Shown here piece after piece: positions 20,201 through 27,458 of a DNA stretch of 64,000 bases (position 1 is its first letter; the number at the start of each line of letters is the position of its first letter). The notes beneath the pieces are model-generated. The model was not told the DNA's origin. It saw only the letters and a list, made by a program, of their open reading frames with translations, and did no database searches. Both the position numbers and the translations under genes were made by a program. The DNA comes from Flavobacteriales bacterium (GTDB lineage: Bacteria > Bacteroidota > Bacteroidia > Flavobacteriales_F > PHOS-HE28), in contig JAGPDT010000007.1 in assembly GCA_018057455.1 (NCBI GenBank), positions 1-64,000 of the forward strand. Direction: 5' to 3'.

Positions 20201-20773
20201 CACCGAAAGGTCCTGGTTGTTGCCGAAGAGGATGCCCCGCGAAATGCTGCCGCTTTTGTCCAGTCCGCCCATGCCGAAAAGGTCTTCCGACTGTTTGGGC
20301 GGTACGTACTTGAAGGGGTCGTACCTGTCTCCGGAGGGGCGCAACAGCTGTTCAGGGTCCTTGTGGCGCAACTGCCCTCCAAGCATCAGGGGCATCCGGC
20401 GGTAAGTGGCCGTGAGGGTGTCCTGCGGACTTTGTGCCGTTCGCAGCAACAAGCCCTGGAAGGGGTCCAGGCGGTACCGGTCGGGCGGTATTTCCGCACC
20501 GCCGGACCACAGGCTGAATGAACCCGGGACGATGCTCAACGAATCCAGCACCACGGTATCCCGGTCCAGCACAATGCGGCGCACCACCCGATTGTCCTGG
20601 GCTTGCGCAGGTGCCATGGTTCCAGCCGCAACAAGCAGCAGCAGGACCCTGCAACCAAAGGGCGACGATGTGGGGACGGGCAACACGACCAGCGGCGGGG
20701 ATAATACGCGCCAATGGCCTGAAAAGTATTGCCCCGCCCTGCTGGAACGGCGGCCACCCCCACCAAACGGCAA
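17204..20773 (-). CDS. Large outer-membrane beta-barrel protein of unknown function
   Basis: An 1189-residue surface protein. A signal peptide (VLLLLVAAGTMAPAQAQ) is preceded by about 35 residues that may not be translated, so the true start is uncertain; no ATG lies closer to the leader. Residues about 60-400 hold a plug-like or Ig-like region with LFGNNQDLSVNSTMNLELNG and GGTFIIVLSGTEQVYVDG. From about 440 onwards alternating hydrophobic and polar strands ending in aromatic residues indicate a large barrel, finishing in Phe-Phe. A calcium-type loop DYNGDGVKDLNEF is visible. Its layout recalls SprA-like Bacteroidota barrels but is much shorter. A run of nine G in the coding strand (19236-19244) could allow phase variation. 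Confidence 0.75.
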   Translation of the reverse strand: MPFGGGGRRSSRAGQYFSGHWRVLSPPLVVLPVPTSSPFGCRVLLLLVAAGTMAPAQAQDNRVVRRIVLDRDTVVLDSLSIVPGSFSLWSGGAEIPPDRYRLDPFQGLLLRTAQSPQDTLTATYRRMPLMLGGQLRHKDPEQLLRPSGDRYDPFKYVPPKQSEDLFGMGGLDKSGSISRGILFGNNQDLSVNSTMNLELNGHLTDKIQVQASVTDNNIPIQAGGNTLELQDFDRVFIRLFDDRQELVAGDLVLQRPSSHFLNYHKKTKGLSYGTRMGPLDGVHGRFGLSAAISKGSFARNQLQGIEGVQGPYRLTAPGGGTFIIVLSGTEQVYVDGLLLSRGMDHDYVIDYNAGTLTFTAKRPITKDSRITVEFQYSDKNYARSLLQAGQELALGGTLLRLHLYSEQDHRGQSLQQALTDPEKLALAGAGDDPLQAVVPGVDSVAFSADEVLYAKVDSLGWSPVYRYSTHADSARYRVVFSAVGAGNGDYVLQEFTPNGRVFRWLAPDTVGGGISHRGDQSPVRVLVPPRHQRMATLGAEHLFTPRSKVWGEVAVSNEDQNTFSTLDDADNTGLAVRIGGVHAIPLSAVDTAKKLVLGSENEWRSTHLTVVERYRPVEFDRDWNLAGVVQDGSQGLASASIGFVNGDRGRLDLTGSIFQIDQRFRGIREALAGKMRFGRFDAALDGSLLRTDTEGEGSGFLRNKAMLSRRFKGFALGLSDELEANRFRSDSLDRLLPGSYAYHQWEAFLQSPDSARAKFRVAGGQRTDQAYREGTLAASTEATNYTATMDLGGRNVRKLATAFTYRRLRILDSTLTAQRAEDTYLARVDHGHTAWKGVLSWDLFYEFGSGLEQRQEYLYVQVPAGQGAYVWLDYNGDGVKDLNEFEAAPFSYEADYIRVFVQSNEMVRVYNNQFSASGELRPAAMWREAQGLRGFLAKWNNLFSFRSDRKTASDEPGAAMNPFLLDPADSLLIALNSSLRNTVYYDRSSRSWSMDHTIQSDRGKSLLLNGFDTRVRESQLVHVRWNAWSRWTLEAEGSTGRSTSTSDLLSGRNYAISESSAAPKLTWQPGTRMRGAVRFKYTDKQNQAELGGEGALLRDLGLEYRLNVPDKGSMQFNGNLVEITYDGTVESSLGTEMLGGLKPGTNITWSVALQRRISDHLQVDLTYNGRTSPGTPTVHVGGAQVRAFF
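17208..17227 (-). terminator. Weak intrinsic terminator at the end of the barrel gene
   Basis: On the reverse strand GCCC-AAGTAC-GGGC is followed directly by TTTTTT. The T-tract encodes the last Phe codons of the barrel gene. The stem has only four pairs. Confidence 0.35.
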
Positions 20774-20853
20774 CCCGCAATACGTTTACCGGTATGAGCC
20801 TTGGCCTGTTGGAAACATGGTCGATCAGTCCATCCGGCACGAAACCGCCCGGA

Positions 20854-20861
20854 TAGATTTG
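20854..20861 (+). promoter_or_regulatory. Promoter -7 element for peptide-binding lipoprotein
   Basis: TAGATTTG, an exact consensus match, ends nine bases before the ATG at 20871, giving a very short leader. Confidence 0.55.
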
Positions 20862-20870
20862 GCCTGATAC

Positions 20871-22595
20871 ATGCGCCAGTTGCCTCTTTTAGCGATGTTG
20901 GCCGTCCTGATGGCCGGCTGTGGTCCTTCCAAAGGCCGGGTGCACGGCCTTGGCAGCGTGTACGGCGGCGTTTTCAATTTCAACCAAACGCAATTGGTGC
21001 GCAGCCTCTTTCCGCTCTCCATCACCTTGGTGTCCGAACAGCACATTGCCATGCAGGTCTATGAGGGCCTGGTGAGGTTCAACTCCAAAAACCTCCAGGT
21101 GGAACCTGCGTTGGCCGAATCCTGGGAGGTGGACCCCACCCATACCATCTACACCTTCCACCTGCGCGAGGGCGTGCGGTTCCATGATGACCCCGCCTTC
21201 CCCGATGGCATCGGGCGGGAGTTGACGGCTGGGGACGTGGTGCATTGCTTCACTGCACTCTGTGAGCAAGGAGTCGGCGATGCCATGTTCTGGATCCTGC
21301 AGGAAAAGGTGGCGGGTGCCGATGCCTACCACAACGCCGGCAAGAAGGGTGGCCCGGTCAGCGGTATCCAAGCGTTGGATGAACGCACCGTGCAGATCAC
21401 CTTGGTACGCCCTTTCCCTAATTTCCTGCAAAGCCTGGCGGTGGCCGGTTGCACCATCTGGCCGCGCGAATTGCCCGGAACCTATGGTACCGACCTCATC
21501 CAACATGCCATCGGCACAGGCCCTTTCCGCCTGGCGGCGGCGCGTCCCGGGGAGGCCATCGTACTGGAACGGAACCCCAACTATTGGGGGCGCGATGCCC
21601 AAGGACGCCAGTTGCCTTACCTGGATGCAGTGCGCATCACCTTGGACCCCGACAAGGAAAAGGAAGTCGCTGCATTCCTCGCAGGGCGCTTGAGCATGGT
21701 CAATGAACTCTCACCGGAAAGCGTGGAAGTGCTGGCCGATTCGTTGGACCCCGTGACCGGCCGGCGGCGGTTCAATCTACTGGCCACTCCGGCGCTGGCC
21801 GTACAGTATTACTGCTTCAACCTTTCCAAGCCGCCCTTCAGCGATGCACGCGTGCGCCGTGCTTTCGCCATGGCCTTGGACCGCCGGGCCTTGGTGGACA
21901 GCATTATGCAAGGTCTCGCCACCCCCGCTGAACATGGCTTGGTGGCCCCTGGCCTGGATGGCTATCCCTACCACCTTGTGGCCGGCATCCCGTACGATCC
22001 AGAGGGTGCCAGGCGACTTTTGGCAGAAGCAGGCTACCCCGGAGGCAAGGGATTCCCCCGGGTACAGCTTCAAGTGGACAACAACGGCTTCGGCTATCGC
22101 AGCATGGCCACCATGGCCCAGGACATGCTGGTGAAGGAGCTCCGTGTTGCGGTCACCGTGAGCACCGTTCCCACCAACGTGTACTACGAACGCATTGAAC
22201 ATGGCGAGGCCCTCTTCTGGCGCGAGGGGTGGGTGGCCGACCTGCCCGATGCGGAAAATATCCTGGCCTTGCTCTATGGAAAAAACGCCGTGGCCGATAC
22301 CTCCATGACCTCGGTGTTCAATACCACCCGCTATGCCAGTCCCCGTTATGACGAACAATTTTCCAAGGCACGGGCCGTGGATGACAGCGCCAAACGCATG
22401 CACCACCTTGCCCAAGCCGACCATTTCGCCATGCAGGACGTACCCGTGGTTCCGCTCTACCATGAACGGTACACCATGCTTGTGGCGCCCAAGGTGGTCG
22501 GCCTCCACATCAACGCCATGGAATTGCTGGACTTGCGCGAAGTGCGGCTCCGCCCGGAAGCGGCTCACACCAGTGCCGCCGACACCACCTCGTAA
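20871..22595 (+). CDS. Oligopeptide ABC transporter substrate-binding lipoprotein (family 5)
   Basis: A 574-residue extracytoplasmic solute-binding protein of the OppA/DppA type. The lipobox is LMAGC (residues 12-16). The family is clear from the N-lobe (YEGLVRFNSKNLQVEPALAES), the segment YTFHLREGVRFHDD, and the later ALDRRALVD and ARRLLAEAGYPGGKG motifs. It should capture peptides or a similar ligand for import. No permease or ATPase gene is adjacent, so it either works with a transporter encoded elsewhere or has a sensing role. Its 3' end overlaps the 3' end of the next gene on the other strand by 31 bases. Confidence 0.9.
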   Translation: MRQLPLLAMLAVLMAGCGPSKGRVHGLGSVYGGVFNFNQTQLVRSLFPLSITLVSEQHIAMQVYEGLVRFNSKNLQVEPALAESWEVDPTHTIYTFHLREGVRFHDDPAFPDGIGRELTAGDVVHCFTALCEQGVGDAMFWILQEKVAGADAYHNAGKKGGPVSGIQALDERTVQITLVRPFPNFLQSLAVAGCTIWPRELPGTYGTDLIQHAIGTGPFRLAAARPGEAIVLERNPNYWGRDAQGRQLPYLDAVRITLDPDKEKEVAAFLAGRLSMVNELSPESVEVLADSLDPVTGRRRFNLLATPALAVQYYCFNLSKPPFSDARVRRAFAMALDRRALVDSIMQGLATPAEHGLVAPGLDGYPYHLVAGIPYDPEGARRLLAEAGYPGGKGFPRVQLQVDNNGFGYRSMATMAQDMLVKELRVAVTVSTVPTNVYYERIEHGEALFWREGWVADLPDAENILALLYGKNAVADTSMTSVFNTTRYASPRYDEQFSKARAVDDSAKRMHHLAQADHFAMQDVPVVPLYHERYTMLVAPKVVGLHINAMELLDLREVRLRPEAAHTSAADTTS

Positions 22596-23293
22596 GTGAT
22601 CCGCTTGGCCAAGGGAAGGAAGGTCTCAATCCGCGGCAGGGTGATATCCGCCTCGAATACGAACAAGGCCGGATTGGGCAACGGGCCCGCGCGGGCCAAC
22701 TCGGCCTTCATGTGTGCATAGGTCCGCCCCAGGCTCAAGCCCCATGCATCAAAGAACCTTGTACGTACATGGCGATGATGGCCTGCGGGCTGAACCTCGC
22801 GCACCAAGGGTAGTGAGTACGCATAGATCAACGCCTCGTTGCGCTGCCGCAACAGCAACCATCCTTCGCGGACATCCAAGGGGATCAGCCCCACAGGCTC
22901 CATGCGAATATGCCCGTTGAGCTCATCCCGCAGCCCTTCTCCCCGGTCGCGGAGCTGGATCAAGGGCGGTATCGTTTTCTCCAGCGCAAACCGTACCTGG
23001 TCCCAAACTGCCGGAAGCGGAAGGGGCCTGCGCAGCAGGGTCTGCTGGGCAAGGTCCAATCCCACTACATCAGTGGGCAGTCCGGCGGCCAATGTCCCCG
23101 CCCGATCCACCAATTCGCGCAGTTGGCCGATCCGGTTGTCCAGCTCATCCAGCCAAGGATATAGCTTGCCTTCACGGTAGCTGGCATCAACGCGTTGCAC
23201 GTAGGCCAGCAGCCGGTAGTCCTCCAATTCCGGGTCCAATGTGGCGGTCACGATCCTGTCCTCATTCGGGCCCGTCCAGCTCAGCGGTTCCAT
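22565..23293 (-). CDS. Conserved Bacteroidota protein of unknown function
   Basis: A 242-residue soluble protein without signal peptide or membrane helix. The N-terminal half is helical (LDPELEDYRLLAYVQRV, KLYPWLDELDNRIGQL), with a middle segment MEPVGLIPLDVREGWLLL. The C-terminal end has PNPALFVFEADITLPRIET followed by FLPLAKR. From memory this matches an uncharacterised family widespread in Bacteroidota, with the same KLYP, EPVG-PL and PNPA...ET-LP-AKR landmarks, but I cannot verify it. It converges on, and overlaps, the peptide-binding protein gene. Confidence 0.7.
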   Translation of the reverse strand: MEPLSWTGPNEDRIVTATLDPELEDYRLLAYVQRVDASYREGKLYPWLDELDNRIGQLRELVDRAGTLAAGLPTDVVGLDLAQQTLLRRPLPLPAVWDQVRFALEKTIPPLIQLRDRGEGLRDELNGHIRMEPVGLIPLDVREGWLLLRQRNEALIYAYSLPLVREVQPAGHHRHVRTRFFDAWGLSLGRTYAHMKAELARAGPLPNPALFVFEADITLPRIETFLPLAKRITYEVVSAALV

Positions 23294-23393
23294 GGTTCTA
23301 TGGCAAACGCGCTGTTCATAAAAAGGTTGCGCCCAAGCCGGGTGGTCCCCCGCGTTGGGGCAACTTTGATGCGCTTACCGGTAAAGATAGACC

Positions 23394-24347
23394 ATGGCCC
23401 GTACCCGCATCCTTGTTCTTCCCCTGTGCACCCTTGCCCTGCTGGCCGCATGCGTGCCCGCCCGCAAATACGAGGAGCTCAACGAACGCTACAAGGCCAT
23501 GCAGGCCAGTGAAAGCGCCGCTTTGGCCAAAGCGCAGCAGGCGGAGGCCAGCCTGAAGGACCAACAGGTCACCTTGGAAGACTTGCGCCGCCGGAAGGAG
23601 ATGCTCGAGCGTGATACCCTCACCTTGGGCACCAGCCTGCGCAGCATGACCATGCAGTATGACAAGATCAACCAGCTCAATAACGAACTGCTCAGCAAGT
23701 ACAATGCGCTGGTCTCAGGTGGAAATACCGAGAACCGCAAGCTCCTCTCCGACCTTGAGGCCAACCGCCTGAAGCTGCAGAACAAAGAGGACTCCTTGGC
23801 CGTGCTCGCCGGTTCGCTCCAAGACCGCGAGGCCAAATTGGCCACGCTACAGGCCGAACTGGAGAAAAAGGACCAGGCCATGAAGGCCTTGAAGGACCGT
23901 GTGAGCCAAGCGCTTACCGGCTTTGAGGGCAAAGGCCTCACCGTGACCCAAAGAAACGGCCAGATCTATGTGAGCTTGGAGAATCAATTGCTCTTCCCCA
24001 GTGGCAGCATCGTGGTGGACAAGAAAGGCCGGGAGGCCCTCGCCAACTTGGCCAAGGCCGTGGAGAACGAACAGGACATCAACATCATGGTGGAAGGCCA
24101 CACCGATACCGACAAGGTGCTCGGCGGCGCAGCCTACAAGGACAACTGGGACCTGAGCGTGCTGCGGGCAACAAGCGTGGTGCGCATCCTGCTGGAAAGC
24201 GCCAAGATCAACCCCTTGCGCATCACTGCCGCGGGCAAGGGCGAATACCAGCCCGCCGATCCGAACGACAAGGCCAAGAACCGCCGCATCGAGGTCATCC
24301 TCGCACCCGACCTCAAACAGCTGTATGAGCTGGTGAAGGAACATTGA
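23394..24347 (+). CDS. OmpA-family lipoprotein with coiled coil
   Basis: A 317-residue lipoprotein. The leader ends in the lipobox LLAAC (residues 17-21). A coiled coil follows from about 25 to 165, and then an OmpA/MotB-type peptidoglycan-binding domain (about 205-305, with VEGHTDTDK and RRIEVILAP). The usual role is to tie the outer membrane to peptidoglycan. A weak -7 match, CAACTTTG, lies at 23361-23368, 25 bases upstream. The last codons overlap an open start for the next frame by ATGA, but the better start of that gene is further on. Confidence 0.88.
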   Translation: MARTRILVLPLCTLALLAACVPARKYEELNERYKAMQASESAALAKAQQAEASLKDQQVTLEDLRRRKEMLERDTLTLGTSLRSMTMQYDKINQLNNELLSKYNALVSGGNTENRKLLSDLEANRLKLQNKEDSLAVLAGSLQDREAKLATLQAELEKKDQAMKALKDRVSQALTGFEGKGLTVTQRNGQIYVSLENQLLFPSGSIVVDKKGREALANLAKAVENEQDINIMVEGHTDTDKVLGGAAYKDNWDLSVLRATSVVRILLESAKINPLRITAAGKGEYQPADPNDKAKNRRIEVILAPDLKQLYELVKEH

Positions 24348-24418
24348 CCGGACCTGCATGTCCCGGGCGTTGTTGCAGGCACGGGCCCCGTCCACAAGTC
24401 CGTCCCATTGTTCGCAGC

Positions 24419-24982
24419 ATGGAACTGGTCCGCAAAACCATCGGCCGCTACGTGGAGCCCACAGGACCGGAATGGGCGCAGATCCTTCCCTGCTGGCGTG
24501 CCTTTGCCTTCAACCGGGGCGCCACCATCACGGCAGCCCGCCGGGTGGAGCAGTACTTCTACATCGTGGACCAGGGTGTTCAGCGTCTTTCCTTCCCGCA
24601 TGACGGTACTGACGTGTGTGTGGGCTTTTCCTACAACGGAAGCTGGACCGGAGATTACACATCCTTCGTTTCTCGCTCCGCGGCCCGCTTCGATGTGGTG
24701 GCCCTCACCGATAGCGTCCTGGTGGGCATCTCCTACAGCGATCTCCAGCGTCTCTTCCAAGCGCTCAAGGTGATGGAACGCTTCGGCCGCCTGATCTTGG
24801 AAGAACTCCTTGCGGGCCGTGCGACCCGTGAAGTGGAGCAGCTCAGCCTAAGTGCCGGGGAACGCTACGACCGATTGGTCCAACGCAGCCCGCAACTGCT
24901 CCGGATCGTGCCCCAAAAGGACATCGCCAGCTACCTGCGGATGACCCCCGAAACCTTCAGCCGCTTGCGGTGCAGGCAGTAA
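24419..24982 (+). CDS. Crp/Fnr-family transcriptional regulator
   Basis: A 187-residue regulator. The N-terminal cyclic-nucleotide-binding-like barrel runs to about 115 (RRVEQYFYIVDQGVQRL). A linker helix and a short winged-helix DNA-binding end follow, with the recognition region VPQKDIASYLRMTPETFSRLR typical of small Bacteroidota Crp-like proteins. The ATG at 24419 is preferred because the extra 25 residues from an upstream start (24344) are Cys/Pro/Arg-rich and unlike the family. The effector is unknown. It may regulate neighbouring genes, such as the DinB-fold gene downstream. Confidence 0.85.
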   Translation: MELVRKTIGRYVEPTGPEWAQILPCWRAFAFNRGATITAARRVEQYFYIVDQGVQRLSFPHDGTDVCVGFSYNGSWTGDYTSFVSRSAARFDVVALTDSVLVGISYSDLQRLFQALKVMERFGRLILEELLAGRATREVEQLSLSAGERYDRLVQRSPQLLRIVPQKDIASYLRMTPETFSRLRCRQ

Positions 24983-25037
24983 CGGTTCTTGATGCAGATC
25001 AAGGGCCCGTGCTTCAAGCGGTCCTTCCTTTGCCCAC

Positions 25038-25595
25038 ATGAACACCGGTCCGATGATCGACGCACTGGCAGCCCAAGTAAGCCTCCAACGCGAACGGGCT
25101 TCCGAAATCGCCCTGTTTCCCCCGGAACAACTCCTGAAGCGGCCTTCCCCGGTAGCCTGGAACACCTTGGAGATCCTGGAGCACCTCAACCTCAGCAGCG
25201 GTATTTATATGCGCGGCTTGCAGAAGGCCTTTGACCAGACGGACGCCCGGTACGCACCCAACCCCGTCTTTGCTCCCGGATGGCTGGGCAACTGGTTCAC
25301 CAACTCCCTTGAACCCGGTCCAAGCGGCACCATCCACTGGAAAATGCGCACGATCAAGCTCTTCAATCCCGCCCGCCAACAGGGTGCCTCCCGGGAGAGC
25401 ATCAACCGGTTCCTGTCGTTGTGCGACCAGCTTTTAGCGCTGTTGGACCGGGCCCGTGGCACCGACCTCAACAAAATCAGGGTGCCCAGCAGCCTCGGGC
25501 CCATGGTGCGGTTCAAGGCCGGTGATGCCCTGCGGTTTCCCGTTGCCCACCAGGCCCGGCACTTCCTGCAGATCGAAAAAGCACTGCGCACGTAG
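25038..25595 (+). CDS. DinB-fold (DinB_2) protein
   Basis: A 185-residue four-helix-bundle protein of the DinB/YfiT superfamily. The metal-binding histidines lie in WNTLEILEHLNLSS and in VAHQARHFLQIEKAL near the C-terminus. Family members include thiol-dependent transferases and many unassigned proteins. It follows the Crp-like gene after 55 bases on the same strand and may be co-transcribed. Confidence 0.8.
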   Translation: MNTGPMIDALAAQVSLQRERASEIALFPPEQLLKRPSPVAWNTLEILEHLNLSSGIYMRGLQKAFDQTDARYAPNPVFAPGWLGNWFTNSLEPGPSGTIHWKMRTIKLFNPARQQGASRESINRFLSLCDQLLALLDRARGTDLNKIRVPSSLGPMVRFKAGDALRFPVAHQARHFLQIEKALRT

Positions 25596-25806
25596 GTCCC
25601 GCTCTGGTCCCATGTCCCCGCTGAACGCTCCACGGACCTGCTGCCGCATGGGCCGTGGCCGGAAACGTACTGGACGTTGAAGCGACTGTGGATCGGCCGG
25701 CCCGGCCTCATGAATGTGTGCAGTACGGCACCATTCCCCGGCCCGCTCCCCATGGATCAGGACGTTCTGACCGTGCTCGTCCAGCAGGTCGCACTGCCCG
25801 GAATGG

Positions 25807-25842
25807 GCGAAGGGCCGCAGCATCAGTGCCGCAGCCCTTCGC
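25807..25842. terminator. Bidirectional hairpin between DinB-fold gene and ssb
   Basis: Arms GCGAAGGGC and GCCCTTCGC (nine perfect pairs, extendable by two G-T pairs) enclose a partly paired loop. It lies between two converging genes, 19 bases past the ssb stop. There is no strong T-tract on either side. The rest of 25596-25806 shows no supported gene. Confidence 0.45.
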
Positions 25843-25860
25843 TTTGCGTGCCTACCTGCA

Positions 25861-26253
25861 CTAGGCCGCAGCCTCTACGGTGCTTTCGGTGATCTGGAAG
25901 CTGTGCATCACCACCTCGGTGACGTAGCGCTTCTGCCCATCCTTGGCCTCATAGGTCCGGTGCACCAAGCGGCCCTCCATCGAAATGCGGCTACCCTTGT
26001 GCAGCTGTTCGGAAGCCTGCCCCGCCAAATTGCCCCAGGCCACAATGTTGTGCCATTGGGTATCTTCCTTGAACTGGCCATCGCCGAAATTGAAGCGTTC
26101 ATTGGTGGCCAGGCTGAAGCGTACCTGTTTCTTCCCGCCGTCGAATACACGCAGGTCGGGGTCCTTGCCCAGGTTGCCCATCAATTGCACGCGGTTGCGG
26201 ATCGGTTTGTTGCTGGTTTCCATGTTTCGGGTGTGTTGGGTTATGCTGTTCAT
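25861..26253 (-). CDS. ssb: Single-stranded DNA-binding protein without acidic tail
   Basis: An SSB of about 130 residues consisting of one OB fold (RNRVQLMGNLGKDPDLRVF, then TQWHNIVAWGNLAGQ and GSRISMEGRLVHR). It ends ...FQITESTVEAAA directly after the fold. The glycine-rich linker and acidic DDD(I/L)PF tip that recruit partner proteins in housekeeping SSBs are missing. It may therefore be a second SSB paralogue, possibly for DNA uptake or repair. Two starts are possible: 26253, favoured by a near-match -7 box AAAGTTTG at 26288-26281 that lies 27 bases upstream, or 26223 (120 residues). Confidence 0.9.
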   Translation of the reverse strand: MNSITQHTRNMETSNKPIRNRVQLMGNLGKDPDLRVFDGGKKQVRFSLATNERFNFGDGQFKEDTQWHNIVAWGNLAGQASEQLHKGSRISMEGRLVHRTYEAKDGQKRYVTEVVMHSFQITESTVEAAA

Positions 26254-26442
26254 GTGCCAATTGGTCTTAATTGGCTGCTGCAAACTTTCACCCATCGCCA
26301 TGCAGTATTCGGCCAGTAGGCGTTTACAGGCGTTCATAAGCGTTGACTTTCGTTTGTTCAACGGGTACACCCCCCTCACCATCGTGGTGGCGGCGGGGTG
26401 CTCGCTGCCTATCTTAGCAGCCGTACACCAGCAGGCTACCCC

Positions 26443-27276
26443 ATGAGCGAAAAGAAGATCCTGGTTCCCACGGATTTCACCAAGGTGGCGGATTGCGCCA
26501 TGAACCACGCAGCGACCATGGCCGAACGCATGGGTGCCGAAGTGAATATCCTGCACATCGTCTCCCGCCAATCCGAGCTGGAAGAGGCCCGGCTCAAGGT
26601 GAAGCTTGAGGCCGAAAGGGCCAGGCGCTGGAGCGGCCGCGTGGCGGTGAAGCCCCAAGTACGGGTGGGTTCGGTGTATGAAGAGATCGGCAATACCGCT
26701 TCGGAGATCGGGGCGGAATTGATCATCATGGGCACCCATGGCATGCGCGGCATGCAATTCATCACCGGCAGCCGCGCCTTGCGGGTGATCACCAATGGAC
26801 AGGTGCCTTTCATCGTGGTGCAGGAGCGGAACATCCGGGCCAACGGCTACCGCAACATTGTGGTGCCCATGGACCTGCAGCGCGAAACCCGGCAGAAAGT
26901 GGCCTTGGTAGCCGAGATCGCCCAGTACTTCGACAGCAAGGTGCATGTGATCACACCGCGGGAAAGCGATGAATTCCTCCACCGGCAATTGGAGAACAAC
27001 ATCCGGTTCGCGGAGCAATACTTCGGTGAGCGGAATGTGGAGCTGGAGGCCACCATAGCAGCGGTGGACAGCAACAATTTCGTGGATGCGGTGATCCGCT
27101 ACGCCATGCAGGTGGATGCCGACCTGATCACGATCATGAATTTGGCGCGGGGCAACATCTTTGGCGTATTGGGGGTTCCTTATGAGCAGGAGATCCTCAC
27201 CAATGAGGCCATGATCCCGGTGATGCTGCTCAACCCGCGCGAGGCCCCGGCAGGCGGTAGCTGGAGCTTCCAATAG
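26443..27276 (+). CDS. Tandem-domain universal stress protein
   Basis: A 277-residue protein with two UspA-type Rossmann-like domains. The first runs to about 130 and has the nucleotide-binding style motif GTHGMRGMQFITGSRALRV. The second (about 140-270) is more diverged and lacks a clear G-x9-G(S/T) motif, as is usual for the second domain. These cytosolic proteins bind ATP or metabolites and are induced by stress or stationary phase. A near-match -7 element TATCTTAG (26410-26417) is 25 bases upstream. The gene converges on the SpoIIE phosphatase gene. Confidence 0.9.
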   Translation: MSEKKILVPTDFTKVADCAMNHAATMAERMGAEVNILHIVSRQSELEEARLKVKLEAERARRWSGRVAVKPQVRVGSVYEEIGNTASEIGAELIIMGTHGMRGMQFITGSRALRVITNGQVPFIVVQERNIRANGYRNIVVPMDLQRETRQKVALVAEIAQYFDSKVHVITPRESDEFLHRQLENNIRFAEQYFGERNVELEATIAAVDSNNFVDAVIRYAMQVDADLITIMNLARGNIFGVLGVPYEQEILTNEAMIPVMLLNPREAPAGGSWSFQ

Positions 27277-27458
27277 GGAATCCCGGGCACCGGTACAGCC
27301 TTGGGCTGCAATACGGGGCAATACCCTTGGGTGGTTGGATCATGATCGATCCACGGGCCATGCCATGGCGGCCCTTACTGCACTGGAATGCCCCAAAATG
27401 AGGGGACGCCACCGTCGCATTGGCCAGTTGCTTGGCCCTGTCCCGGCGGCTTCAGGAC

